Source: Neonectria sp. B-13 (lineage: Eukaryota > Ascomycota > Sordariomycetes > Hypocreales > Nectriaceae). Taken from it: a stretch of 64,000 nt of DNA. The notes below the pieces were generated by a model. That model saw only the letters and a list, made by a program, of their open reading frames with translations, was not told where the DNA came from and did not search any database. The position numbers were made by a program, and so were the translations under genes. Shown piece after piece: positions 45,549 through 58,806 of this stretch; position 1 is the stretch's first letter, and the number at the start of each line of letters is the position of its first letter. Location: assembly GCA_002682825.1 (NCBI GenBank), contig NOKP01000013.1, forward strand, positions 622,745-686,744, read 5' to 3'.

Positions 45549-48500
45549 GAAGACGCCGGGGGCAGGTCCGGAGTCGAAGCCCCGGAGGGACTGCGAGTCC
45601 TATGCTCCAGGTGGCTCGGGGCCTGCGCAGCGGCAAGCAGGAAATCGAGATGGGGCGAAGGGGCGTGGAAGGGCGTGGGCGAGGGTGAAGGGTGAATGGC
45701 GAACGTGGGCGGTGTTGGCGTTGGCGTTGGTGGTGCTAGTGGTTGTATTCGTGTGTCGGGAAGTACGTACAGGACGTAGATGGGTCGGGCAGGTGGGTAG
45801 GCGAGATGGTGATGGAAGCTACCTCGACGGTCCCGGAGACGGGAGTGGAGCTGGAGGAGTTGGGTCCGGTAATGGAGAGTCAGTAGGTATGTACAGGAGC
45901 AGCCAGGTACCTGGCGGTCCAGTGCAGTGGCCAGGGTAAGCCAGCACCTCTCGAGATGCGCGCCGGCGCTTGAGTGGTTTGAGTGGGCGGAAGGGACGTG
46001 GATTAGGGAACCGGGTGGCAGCAGGGGATGGATATCCAGGCAAGGTCGCCCGTTCTGGTGGTGCTTTTTGGCGTGCGGGACTCAACCCTGTCTGTTTGTC
46101 CAGTCCAGTGTCCGCGGGGAGTCGGGGGAGTCGGGGAGCCGGAGACTCGCGGCGCACACGACTCGTGGACGGATGTACACCAGCAAGCAACTCGAGTCCA
46201 CGACACACACGCACACACACACACACACGGCAAGGAGAAGGACAAGAAATTCCAACGACGTCTGGACTCGGGGCTCTGGCTCGACAGGATGAATGGCCCG
46301 ATCCGAAGCAGGGATATTCGACGGCGGGTTTACCTGGTTCCCTCGAAAGCCGAAGGGGGATGGGACGGAACAGGGGGGGGACGGACGGCCTGGACGAGCA
46401 CCGACGGGAAGGTTTGTAGGGCGCCAGAAGAGCCGCAAGCACCGAGTTCGGTTCTAGATCAAAAGGCCGCTCCGGCGCAAGCAGTCAATGCGCAGTCGAG
46501 GCGAGAAGTGGGAGGGGTCCGGGGGGCAAGAGCCCGACAGCCATCGGGGTAGGTGGGCAGAAAGGTATTCGCGCCCGTGATTGTGTTTCCGATGCGTTGA
46601 TGCGTTAAGTATGAGTTGTGCGAGAGTTGCGTGCGTGAGTGAGTGAGTGAGAGAGCACGCGTCGTGTCTGTGAGGGTGAGGGACGGGGGGATTCCGTTGT
46701 AGGTGTACCTTACGTATCCGTTATCCCTACCGTAACTTACTATGTAGTAGGTTGCTTAGACGGAGACTGAAGAATGGACGAAGACAAGGACTAGCACGCC
46801 AAGGCATATGCACGTAGTCAAGCCGGGATGGAGATGGGTCCGGTTGAAAGAGTCAGGCAAGGCAAGCCTGCAAGGTCGGGAACGTTCATGTATCTTTCAC
46901 CAGACAGAACGTGGCCGCGAAGGCGCGAGAACAGGTCAAGGATGCAGCATATCCTGCTGCCTGGTAGTCGAGGTAATTATGAGGAAAGAAACAAAATGAC
47001 TGCCACTAACAAAGTGCCTACCTCACTATTTCGTACACATTCGCACATTGACGCGGATAAGCCAGGGTCAGGACCCAGAACCACCGTGACACAACGTGCT
47101 GCACTCCTATACGCGCATCAACACAACAACGCACATCGGAGGTATCGGGAATGGGGATTGGGGGCGGGCGTACGGCAGAGGTTGTGAAGAGGCCTCTGCT
47201 GCGTGGGTTAAGCGAAAGCAACCCTCGTCTCGTCATCGCTGTTAGCATCAAGATCGAGAAATCGAGCACACGGCGCAACAGAAAAGGCCAAGCAGCGGGA
47301 AATGGGCAAACTGGTCAAGCCGGGCCACAAGCGGCCTGGGATGCGATTCCGATGGGCCAACCACACGGCATCCAGAAACGATCCAGAACTCGCCAGAGAC
47401 CGAAGCGGCTCTCGTGCCAAGACCAGGCGCACGAGGCACTTGACTTGTTCAGGCTCCCAGTGGGCCAGCTCCATGCTCCATGCTCCACAACCCACTCAAG
47501 CTCCACACACGCCGCCTCGCCCTGGACGGTGCTGGCCTTGGCAAGCCTAGGGCCACCCTGGCGCCCATCCCCGAAAAGCCTACAAAAATGGATGGGACGG
47601 GCGGATGGTCGGACGCAGAGCGGGCGACACACTCGTGGGTTCTTGTTAGTCGGTGATCGATCCGAAATGGCTGATGCGTATCTGGTGGCGACCACGACGT
47701 CTGGGCATGGTCGACGGGAAGAAATCAGAAACCCGGCATGAGACCAAACAAGCTTTTGTTTTCCTCCGGCCTGAAGCCGAAGGTGTCGTCCTTCCCCGTC
47801 CCCGTCAACCCCGTGTCTTGTCGATCATCGGGCTTGTGCTTGGCTGGACGATTAACAACATCATGTCAGGCCACTCACTGATTGATCAGGAATACCATGG
47901 GTGCGAGGGCCTAGATGCTCATGGACCTCTGTAGCACCGGTGACGGACGCAAGAGCATTGATGACTCGGGGAGACGGACTCGTTACCACGTCTTGGCAAC
48001 CCATGCCGAAATGCATATCCGTACGGTAGTCCAGGTTCGACGGACGTACTGGCGTCGACCCTCGCTGGGGCGGGCCAGACCGACTTCGATACTCGCCCCG
48101 TCGCATCCTTGAAGCACGAATTTATCAGCAGAACCAGCACATGGATGGATTATTACGCTTCGTACGAACGACCTGTCATACGGGTGGCGTCTACCATCAC
48201 CCATCTTCTCCCGTCGGAGCCAGACTCAGTTGCGTTCTCGAATTCCCCTTCTTAGCACGGACTGTGGAGACCGGGTCCGTCACAGGCGCTTTGACAGTTG
48301 CCACAACGGCGCCTTCTCGCGTTGTCGGAAATGGTAATTGTGGGAATGGAATTTTGGCCCAGAGGAAAATCTCATCAGCGCAAAGAGACAAGACGGTGGG
48401 CAGAGTCTAGATATGCACAAGATGGTTGGGGAGGCGTTAATGGTCGGGAAAAAGTTCCTCATCTGCGAATACGTCGGAGTGCTTCGCATAAGGACGAATT

Positions 48501-49588
48501 GATGCTTGGCGTCATACCAAGGGCCCAAGCCAGGTAGTCGGCGTAAATGAGGTATGAGATGTGGGCGTCGTGAGCTTCGTGGGCATCTTCTCGCGCCTCA
48601 AGCAGACGCAGTGGAACTCGTCGCCCAGATCGAGAGACACTGATGACGATCGGGTGGTCTAGAACGGTCTCTCTCGTGGGCCTTCTGCCGTCGTGGGTGC
48701 TGGGCGGGCCTCGTATCCCTGCGGTCTCATCATCTGGGGCTGCATCCCATAAGTCAAGTCCCACGCCTCCCCGGAGTCCGAATGTGAGACTCTTCACTCT
48801 CATTGGGTCACACATACCACGCGGCCCGTCTGCTGCATCGATGGACAACCTCGCCTTTGGGTGACGGCTCCCGCCAAAAACGCAGGTCGAAGGCGGGCTG
48901 ACGTAGACCACGAGGTTCAGTTCGACGGTTTGACTGCGGAGGAAATTGGAGGCGTCCAGGAATGACGCTCTGGTCCGCTCCTTCGAGTTTTGTCGGCCGA
49001 GTGGAACGCCTCGGTCGCTGCTAGCCTGGTGCCAACTCCATTCACAGTTCTCAGTTCTCAGTTCTCAGAGCCCGAGTCCGCGGGACCGCTAGGACCAAGG
49101 CGGTGTAGTGGAGTGGCGGAGTGATTATCTCCCCGGAGGCTTTTGCTCCGTCACTCCGTGCACTTTGTCCCGTGTCCCCAACCCGTGGTCTCGTGAAGAC
49201 GGCCATCTTGAACAACCAGTCAGTGGTGTGTGTGGTCATGTCGTGCTCCAGGGAAGGTATTAGTTATAATTCGGTCGACCTTGTCAGGAACCTTTCTGCC
49301 TGAGCCTAATTATTCTCGGTTTAATCATGGGCTGCCCTCGACATGTTAGTAGAACATCGTTATCGTCTTCGTCGATGCTGAAAAAAATCACTTGCGTAGA
49401 ATGTCGTTGGTTGTTGCGGAATATATATAAGGTTGCGTAGTCAATCGATGCAGATGAGACTAACGGTATTCGGCTTACAAAACATGGACAAAGGAGAAAT
49501 AGGCGTTTACAGTTTCGGGATGTTAACCATCCAATCCGTTCATTGATTGTCCTTAAGTTTAGAACTCCCAAATTTGCAACATTGGTAG
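45549..49588. other. Gene-free region upstream of the histidine kinase
   Basis: About 4 kb with no supportable gene. The first kilobase is GC-rich and likely the long promoter/leader of the kinase. A CA microsatellite lies near 46203-46228, a GAGT/GAGA run near 46635-46652, and a CAGTTCT triplication near 49045-49068. Open frames (45927-46419, 47151-47741, 48459-48911) overlap each other on both strands and carry no domain. Confidence 0.5.
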
Positions 49589-49792
49589 TGGAATACGGTC
49601 GCCACACAGGGGGCAAGAGGAAGCTATCCTAACATGGGGTCTTAATTGATGATATTGAATTACTTAGTGTTTATAAGGGAAGCTCTAATAGCAATCCTTA
49701 GGGCTCTTATAGTACAGTATAGTCCTATAGTGTATAGGATTGTAGTACTATACTATAATGTTATATGATATGATAGGACTTTATCCTTTATA
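49589..49792. repeat. Left LTR (204 bp)
   Basis: It aligns without gaps to 55177-55380. All differences I can see are transitions. The first third keeps C and G (GGTCGCCACACAGG), whereas the last two thirds are TA-rich. Primer-binding site: none is recognisable just inside, as expected after heavy mutation. Confidence 0.85.
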
Positions 49793-52700
49793 CTCCCCTT
49801 TACATAAAAATCCCTCTATTAAATACTATAATAGATAGATACTTCTAAGGGTAAAAACTACTATAGGAAGTATCTAGAAGAGACTAAGGGGCTTAGAGGG
49901 TTAAGGGTAGAAAATAGGAAAGAAGAGAGGGTAATAGAGGCTTTACCTTACTAATTAGGGTAATACTAAGCTAGAATAGGAAAGATAGTAATATTAATAG
50001 TTTAAGCTTTTTATATTAGATTTAAGCTTTTTGGTTAAGCTAAACTATAAGAGCTAGAGAAAGGTATAAGAGCTAAAGGAGCTTAAGTTACTATAAGAGC
50101 TATAATAGTTATAAGAGTTATAATAGCTTACTTATAAGTATAAGAAAGTAAAATATACTTTATTTTAAGAAGCTTAAGAAAGTAAATATAATCTTTCTTA
50201 GTAAAAGGCTTAATAAGGCTATTAATAGCTATTTCCTTAGTATTAATATAGTAGATTTTAATAATACTAGTCTTAATCTTATTATAAAAGTAATAATAGT
50301 TAATAGTAATATACTTTATATAAGAGTAAAAGACTTTATCTTTAATAAGCTTAATAATAGTTTTATTATTATTATAAATAGTAATAAGAGTACTTATAAT
50401 ATATTTAAGCTCTCTAAGAAAGTTATATATCTAAAGGACTTTCTTTATACATTTAAAAATATTATAATACTTAGCTTTCTAAGTAGATTTATATATATAC
50501 TTATATAAACTATTATACTAAGAGATTAAGTTTCTATATATAAAGATAATTTAATCTTTAGTTAACTTAATACTTATTAAATTACTAGTAAAATTAGTAT
50601 TATAATAAATAAAAAGATTAAAAAGGTTTTAATATATAATTTTAGTCTAATAATAGTATATAATACTTAGGTTAAAGTAATCTTTAAAGTAATAAAATAT
50701 TTATATTATAGTTTTAAGCTACTTATTAATTGACTAAGAAAGGGATTATACTTAAAAGCTTATAATAAAAGTAATATTAGGTTAGGTCTATATAATAAGG
50801 TAGTTTAGCTTTTTAATTAGTATATAATAAGAAGTCTAAATAGTAGTATTAGAAAGAGCTAAAGAGGGAAGTATAATTAGTTCCTTATAATTAGGGATTA
50901 TAGATATAATAGCTCTAAAGGTACTATCTAGGTTAAGGTTATAAATAATATCTTTAATAAAGCTTTACTATAAAAGGCTAATACTATCTTTAAGCTCTAT
51001 AATAGTAATATTAAGGAAATAGGTAGGAAAGCTATAATTAAAGACTAAAAGCTTTCTATTAAGATTAGTAATAACTTTAGAAACTTTAATCTTAAGTAGG
51101 GAAAAGAAAAATAGATTATTAATATAAGTAGTTATAATAATATTATTCAAAGGATTAAAATAGATAGAATAGTTACTTATAAGCTTTATAAAGTTTAAAG
51201 AGGTAAGCTTATTAGAAAGATAGCTCTTTTAAGTATTAGTAAACTACTTAAGGCTATAGAGAGGCTAATTTAGCTAAATAATCTTATAGATAGCTTAATC
51301 TAGCTTAGTAATATAGTATTAAAAGTAGGAGTTCTTTATAAAGTTAGAAAGTATAAGAAATTGCTTTATATAGAGAGTTTCCTTAAGTATACTATAAAGA
51401 AAGATAGTAATAATATTAACTTAGTAAATAGAATAGCCTAATTATATAACTAAAGTAATAAGAATATACTAAGTAATAAAGATTATAGTTAAAGTACTAG
51501 TCTTAAAGAAGTTAATACTTTCAATCTATTAAAAGCTTTATATATAAATATATACCTTATAATACTTTATATTATTATACTTATTACATTTATATTTAAA
51601 AGCCTAAGTAGCTATAAGTAAAGTAATACTTAAAATAGTATTATAAAGGTTAAGGAAAGTAAAAGTATTAAGCTTAATAAGCTAATTAATCTCTTTATAG
51701 ATAGCTTTATACTATTCCTTAGTATTACTAAAGATTATAATCTTATTAGTAAAATAAGAAAGTATAAAGAGAAGCTAAAAAGATATAGTTATAATCTTAC
51801 TAATAAATTTATTAATAACCTTAGTTTATTAATTATATTAAAAAGCTTCTTAAGGTCTTATATAGATTATCTTATTATAAGATAAGTATTCCTTATAGAT
51901 AATAAGATAGAAGGTAATAATAATATACTTATTAACTAGGTTCTAGACTTTATAAAGATAGTAGTCTTAAAAGCTAATTAAGATATCTTTCTAACTATAA
52001 AGGTTAAGCTTAAGTTCTTTCTTATTGTTTTTATTAATAGATTTAGTCTTAATAGTAATAATAGTATATAAGTTAAGTATATAAAAATAAGAGATATTAG
52101 GCTTATTATTAGTATTAAGCTTAAAGTAGTCCTAAAAGACTTAGTAAAAGGATTTTTAAGTAAGAGTATTATTATTATAAAACTTAATAATAATATAATT
52201 AAAGATTATTATAATAGCCTTAGTAATATAATTCTAATACTTAAGGAATAAAGATATAATATCTTTAAAAGTAGTTCTTATATAGTTTAAGACTATATAG
52301 TTAAAGTACTTATAGAAGCCTACTTACTTATAATAATAATTAGGTATTTAAAATATATAAATATAAGTTATATTAAGTAGGGTAAAGAGTTTAGGACTAT
52401 TAAATTCCTAGCTATTATTAAAGTAAATTTTAGTAAAATAAGTACTTATTATATAATAAAGGTATTTAAAAAGATAGTAAAAAGTAGTATTAATATTAGC
52501 CTTATTATAGAAGGTCTTAATCTAATAATAATAAGATTTATTATTAGTTATAAGAGTAAAGTAAATAGTCTTAGACTTAATAATATAAGAAATAAAGTAA
52601 AGATTAATATAGACTTTTTAAAAGAAAAGAAATATATATTTATAATAGATCTTTAGGGTCTAATATATTATATTAGTATAGTTATAGTAGTAGTATACTT

Positions 52701-55176
52701 TTTCCTTAGGTAGGTAAAGGTATTTAAGACTACTTATAGTCTTTTTAACTATTCTAATAATATTATTATAACTTATATAAGTTAAGCAATAGTACTAAAG
52801 CTTACTATTAGAGATCTAAGCCTTAATAGCTATAATAGCTACTATAGTTACTAGAGTAAATAACCCTTTAATAGGAAGGTAAAAACTAGTACTATAAGAT
52901 AAGATAATAACTATAAGGTTACTATTAATATTAAAGATATAGTTCTTAAAGAGAAAGCTACTCTTAAGATAGATCTTAAGGCTAAAGAAAATATTAAGAG
53001 GAAAAGTTACTATAAAAAGTACTTCCTTAAGAATTATAAAGATTATACATTTAGATAGCTTAAAAGTAAGCTTAACTATACTAATATAAAAGGGCTTAAT
53101 AGGGCTACTATTAGTTATAATAGTGCCTTATAATATAAGAGGAAATATCTTATCTTTCTTAAACTATTTAAGGTTATTAATAATATAATAATTAGAGTTA
53201 AAATCCTAGAGCTAGTAGTCCTTATTATAATTATAATTAGTATAATAGATATTCTAAGTTACTAAGAACTTTAAGGCATTAGGGTTATAAAAGGGATTTA
53301 ATAGAAAGAGTACTAAAGAAGATAAAAGTAAAATAATATTACTAGAGGTTATAATATTAGTTATTATAATAAAGCTTTAGTCTATAGCTATAGTCTTTAA
53401 TACTAAGGTTATAATAGAGAATTCATCTATAGTAATAGTCTTAGATAAGAAGGATAATTCCCTCTATTTCTAAGACTTATAAAGGTAAGTTATACTAAGA
53501 GTATACTTAGTAGCTTAAATAAAGGTATAAAGAGTTATACTAAATATAATTATTAAGGACTAATTAAGTAGAAAAATACTAAAGTAAGAAACTATACTTT
53601 AAGCTTTAGGAAAAAGTATAATAAGAAGAATAATAATCTAATAGTTAATAGTACTATAAGGGTTATTACTACCTTAAGGTTACTAAGAATACTTCTTAGG
53701 ATATAAGATATAATAGTTAGAATAGATATAACCTTATTTCCTATAATTATAATACTTCTTATTAAAGTTAGAGTTCTATTTTAGCTTTTTTACTAGCTAG
53801 TTAAATATAAAGTAGCTACCTTAAGGGTTAATAGAGTCTTTAAAAGAAGACTTTCTAGTATTAAACTTAATATTATTAGTACCTTAGGACTTTAATAACT
53901 AATTTTAGAAAGAATAAAAGCTCTTATTATTATTAGTAGTAAAATAAAGGTTAAGTTATTTATTATTAAATTATTAGTCTAAAGAGATAATATTATTATA
54001 GTAGTTTTAGAAGGTATTCTTAATAGTAAAATAGTTAAGAATCCTATTAGAAAAGTATTAAAACTTATAATAGGTATTAATCTAATTAGAAAAGATAGAA
54101 TAGAAAGAATTATAAAAGAGATAATAGGTTTAACTATTATTAAGAATACTATTTATAGTCTTTAGTTATATAAGAAGCTAAGTAAACTTTATAATATAAT
54201 AAGAACTATTATAAACATTCTTATACTTTAAAGACTAAAGTTAAGAGTAAAGATAGTTTTTCTAAAGAAAGTTATAGTTATAATATTATAACTAAAGAGT
54301 AAGAAAAGCTTAAGATCTAAAAGTAAAGCCTTTAATAATTATTTTTACCTTTCCTTTAATAAAGCTTTAAATCTAATTAAAGAGCTTACTCTTACTAAGA
54401 GTTAAAAGTAAAATAATTATATTATAGCTAATAGTAATAAGAGTAATTATAATAAATAAGCTCTATAAAGGTTAACCTTTTATATTCTTAAGATAGTTAA
54501 AGTTAGAAAGAATAAGTAAGAAATAAGTTAAATAAATAGCCTTATAATACTACTTCTTATTAATACCTATCTTTAAGCAATAGAATATTATAATATAATA
54601 AGTATTTAATATATATATATATTTATACTTAACTAGAATATTATCTAAAAGGCTATTATTAGGGATATATAAAGATATAAATAAAGTTATTATAGGTATA
54701 AGTTTAAGTATAAAATTATAATCCTAATATTCTTATAATAAAGATAAAGATTATAAAGAAAGAAGGCTATTTTAATATAGTAATAGGGAGTAATTAAAGG
54801 ATTTAGAAAGAAAGCAATTAAGATACTAAAGGCTATTTATAGAGTAAAACTAAGATAAAAGTACTTAAAAGAGACAAAAGAAGTAAAACTATAGAGAGCT
54901 AAACTGCTTATAAAGCAAAGCTATAGTTAAGGGAGTTCAAAGGAATAGAATAAGTAAGACTATAAAAGCTAAGACTACTTATAGAGTAAAGCTAATACTA
55001 AAGAAAGGCAGAAGGAGGGATATAAGGGCTTTAAAGCTAAAACTTATAATATAATAAAGGTTAGAATCATAAAGGTAAAATCCATAGAGATTATACTTTA
55101 AAGCAATAAAAAGAAGAAATACTAGCTAAAGCAAGGAATTAAGGTATATTAGGGTAAGGCCTAGGCTTATAACCAA

Positions 55177-55380
55177 TAGAATACAGTTGCTATATAGGGG
55201 GCAAGAGGAAGCTATCCTAATATAGGGTCTTAATTGATAATATTGAATTACTTAGTATTTACAAGGGAAGCCCTAATGGCGACTCTTAGGGCCCTTGTAG
55301 CATAGTGTAGTCCCATAGTGTGTGGGACTGTAGCACTGTGCTACAATATCACGTAATGTAATAGGACCCCATCCTTTACA
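55177..55380. repeat. Right LTR (204 bp)
   Basis: The pattern mirrors the left LTR: its first third is mutated (AGTTGCTATATAGG), whereas its outer part keeps normal base composition (GGCGACTCTTAGGGCCCTTG). It ends CCTTTACA. Confidence 0.85.
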
Positions 55381-57063
55381 TCAGTGGTATAGGGTAGTCA
55401 ACTCGGTAAGTCGAAGTACTTTGTGCTTTAGACTTCAGACTTTCGCAGATCAGCCACAGCATGTTGAGACAGCCACACGTCAATCCTAACGCTTTCACCT
55501 GTGTCTGGCAACGTACAATTCTTCTATCACACCGAAGAGATGAGATGGGGAATGCGTGAATCGGGTGGCACTAAAATGCCGCTGACCGCCATTGCCAGCG
55601 TCGTGGCCATGGCCAGTCCTGTGTGTGGGTTCCACTGGTGTGTTGTATTTTTGTCACAAGTCGTACAGAAAGTGCAAAGAGCTTGCGCATAACAACCAAG
55701 AGGCAATTGATTATTCGTGCGAAGATAACATTCTGTACACCTACATATGGGAGCCTGGAGGTCAGCAACATGACAAAATAGACGCGGCGGTGATTCGATC
55801 GGAGAGTTGAACAATTGACATAGCACAACGATATGGATGGGCGCCAGAGCGCCAAGGCTCAACCTAACGGCAGTTGTCGCTTCAACCCTCATCCCAGGCC
55901 AAAGATGTTCCTCCTCATGACGATGTTTTCTGACATGATATCGCTCGAGACTCGCATGACAGAGCCATCCACAGCGGCTACCAGTGCACGAGAGTGGTCG
56001 AGCAGCACAAGGGCCTGGATGTGACGAGGAGAGGCGGCTCGTGGTCGGAGGCTTCGGAAGCCGGCAGGGAAGACGGGATCCAAAACCCTCGCAATGGCAT
56101 GGCACGGCACGGCATTCGTTGTAGCAGGATCTCACCTCACGCTGACCTGCCCACTGGAGGGTAAAACGAGGGCAAAGAGGAGAGAGAAACCCCTGTTCAT
56201 GTGTGCATCTTTTGATGTGCGCGCACGGCATTTCACATGGTCCAGCGGCTCATCGACGCCCTGATTGGCCAACCCGCCACATGCCCAACCACCGGCCGGG
56301 CCAATTGGGCGGCCCCTCTACGCCGGGACTCCCCAAGCTTCCCACCCGGGCGCTTACAGCCCGGTGACGGCACACCACCCCGGGCCTCTTATTGGGCCGT
56401 TGGGAGGATGAGCATGCGCGACCCTGGATCATGGCACCGCTCGGGGGCGGCTGCGAGAGGTGCGAGAGGTGCCAGAGGATCACGGAGCGCGGGTTTACGG
56501 ACGTGGAGGCCATTTCTCAGAGGCTCGCGGCCTCTCACAGCGCTTCTCACCAGGGGTGTGCCCGCCCCATCACACCCGTCCAACCATCTCCGCCCGGCCA
56601 CATCATGGCCCTTAAACGCCATGCCCGCCCCCAATCTGCGACTGAGCTCTTCCTTTCTTCACCTGGGACGAACTGAATGACCCAAGACGAGACCCGATCC
56701 AAACGACGAACTGCACCCGACGCAGCCTCCAACGACTGACGACCGACAAAAAGCTCGACATCGACATCGACATCGACGTCGCCCCACTGCGTCTTCTTCC
56801 CATGCGGACTTGATCTACAGCTGCTTTTACCAGCAGCCAGCCGGCCAAACCACAAAGTAACTCAAATTGGCGACTCTTGTCCCGAGGACGCTTTGATAGC
56901 GACCACGGCAAGCTCCCACCACCAAGTACATTTCCCATCATCTGCCTCTGCGAGGTAGATCAAGGCGAGACAGACGAAGATAGCTTTCCATCTCTTCCCC
57001 GCCAACCGACCACCAAACACCCAACCACCCTCAGATCCAACATCACCACCAACATCGCCCAAA
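55381..57063. other. Intergenic region between the retroelement and the four-TM gene
   Basis: 1683 bp. No gene is supported; frames at 55527-56231 and 56237-56680 are composition artefacts. A GACATC microsatellite lies near 56756-56781. The last 200 bp are rich in ACC/CCA and form the probable leader of the gene at 57064, which starts in an AAAATG context. Confidence 0.5.
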
Positions 57064-58019
57064 ATGCCCGTCACCTTCTTCACCCGCAAACCCAAGCAGT
57101 CGGACACGACCAGCTACCGCCTCATCTGGCGCAAATGGCCTCGCATCTCTCGACGCGCGACCTGGTGGCTCATGCCTCTCGAGCTCGCCGGCATTGTCCC
57201 CGCGCTGGTCCTGTACGGCCTTGCTCAGCCTAACCTCTGGCGCACCGACATGTGGCGGATCGGCTGGGAGCATCAGCTCAACTCCAACCCGGCCATAATC
57301 CTCTACGCATACGCCAACCATCGCCCGCTTCCCCATGTCGCTTTTATTTGGACCCGGACGTGAGTTGCTCCCGACTGACCTTTCCGCCTCGATCGTTCTG
57401 ACTAACACTGGCTTCCAGACTCACGGACTTCAATGTCGCCATCTCGGTCCTTTCTCTCTTCATGTTGCTCAGCAAGCTCACGGCATTTATCATGAAGGTC
57501 TGGTTCCCGATTCTCGCCACCTTCATCAACGTCGGCATGGTCGTCCTCTACGCCGTCAGCTCCTACGGTCAGATTGGCCCTGATTACGTCGATGAGCGGT
57601 ATCCTGCTCCTGCCGCTTGGTATTTCCGCCAGGGCTGCGACCTGGCGAAGCCCTACGGCATGTACAGGTCCTGCAGACTAGCCCAGGGAGCTTTGGTTCC
57701 CGCCCTCTACTTGCTGTGAGTCCCCTGCCTTTGCACCTGGGATGTAACCTGAAGCTGACCGCCAAACAGTGTCATTTACACTCTCAACCTCGGGTTTGCC
57801 ATCTACGCCATGTTGCCCAACAAGGCCAATGACGTGGTCAATGACGAGGACGACGAGGACTCCACGACCTCCGAGCCCAAGGAGAGCCGCAACTGGGAGA
57901 TGCAGAGCATGAAGTCCCCAATGAGCTACCACCAAACCCCCTACACGCCCCGCACGCAGGCATTCCACACTCTGGATCGCCAGCTGCCGCTCCGAAACCA
58001 GCAGGCCCGATTTGGCTAA
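57064..58019 (+). CDS. Predicted four-transmembrane protein, unknown function
   Basis: Exons: 57064-57359, 57419-57715, 57770-58019; 280 residues. I do not recognise a named family. Four hydrophobic segments are visible: about residues 36-56 (LMPLELAGIVPALVLYGLAQ), 103-128 (VAISVLSLFMLLSKLTAFIM), 131-150 (ILATFINVGMVVLYAVSSYG) and 188-218 (ALVPALYLLVIYTLNLGFAI). The N-terminus is basic (TRKPKQS, IWRKWPRISRRATW), suggesting it faces the cytosol. The segment between TM3 and TM4 contains two Cys (RQGCDLAKP, YRSCRLAQ) that could pair. The C-tail is acidic and then Ser/Thr/Pro-rich. Introns of 59 and 54 nt sit in phase. The layout is MARVEL-like, but that is a guess. Confidence 0.8.
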
Positions 58020-58806
58020 GGCGGAGAGCCAGCACGGAGACGACGATGTGACGAAGCATTCAAAAAGGAGCCGCCCTAGAATTGGCGACCCTATGATACA
58101 GCGCGACGAGTATTTGGGAGTTTCTTTGAGTTTATTGGGACTGGAGTTACGGATCTTTGCGCATGGTATACCAGTGGACCTTTTGGGCGCCCAGAGAGGC
58201 AATCGACCCTGAAAGATTCTGTCTTGGGACAACAACTTGACCTGTATATTTTCTTATTTAGTTTTCTCCTTGCTTAGCAAGCACCTCTATTGTCCGTCTT
58301 GGTGTCGGCCGGTACGGCTGATGACGGTAAGAGTTTTGGAGTCCATGATGGGGACGCGATCAACCCCACACGCATCCACACCGACCTGGTCCTCACACAT
58401 ACATAATGCATACATAACCAATCCCTGCGCTTCCTTTGTGCATTGCCATCGCGGAACGTTCTGCCACTTCGTAGGCAAGTGCAAAAATTGAATGAGATTT
58501 CAATCCGTCAATAAAGATGTAGTATCTCCCAACGTGCTTCGTAGACAGTATGGAGTAGCATATCGGCGTCTCCACCTCCGCTCTCCGCATCTTAGATAGC
58601 CGGACCGGGACATGAACCGGCACCGGGTCTCGCGCCCCACCGAAGCTATTCCATAATATGTCACCCCGCCATCATTGTCGCGGGCGGAAACCTTCCACCT
58701 CTGGACGGCCAGCGTCTCTCATCGTCTTGCGTCGCCAAATTGACTGACTTCTCTCCGCTCTTCGGAATCGTAGTTTCTCACGTGCAACTTTGTCCTGCTG
58801 ACCGTC
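58020..58806. other. Intergenic region, 3' flank of the four-TM gene and SSADH promoter
   Basis: 787 bp between tandem genes. Nothing beyond expected UTR and promoter is recognised. Confidence 0.5.

Larger units (their letters stand above)
49589..55380. mobile_element. RIP-degraded LTR retrotransposon, 5.8 kb
   Basis: Two 204-bp direct repeats (49589-49792 and 55177-55380) bracket 5.4 kb of extremely AT-rich DNA. Each LTR keeps or derives from TG...CA ends (TGGAATACGG... and ...CCTTTACA). The interior almost lacks CpA, TpG and CpG dinucleotides while CT and AG remain common, which is the signature of RIP (CpA to TpA transitions on both strands). Every frame is riddled with TAA/TAG, so no gag or pol is readable and I cannot assign copia or gypsy or an orientation. 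The element is dead. A precise target duplication is not proven; TGGTA occurs just outside both ends (49583-49587, 55385-55389) but leaves a few unmatched bases on the right. Confidence 0.85.

Noticed and set aside
45927..46552. Overlapping frames upstream of the kinase
   Set aside because: Three frames on plus and two on minus are open together, which reflects GC-rich composition and a CA microsatellite rather than coding.
50968..51150. Short frames inside the AT-rich element
   Set aside because: In DNA this AT-rich with RIP signature, short Ile/Asn/Lys/Leu frames are expected by chance.
55385..55389. TGGTA as a target-site duplication of the retroelement
   Set aside because: TGGTA flanks both ends (49583-49587 and 55385-55389), but using it leaves four LTR-end bases on the right that do not match the left LTR; kept only as a possibility.
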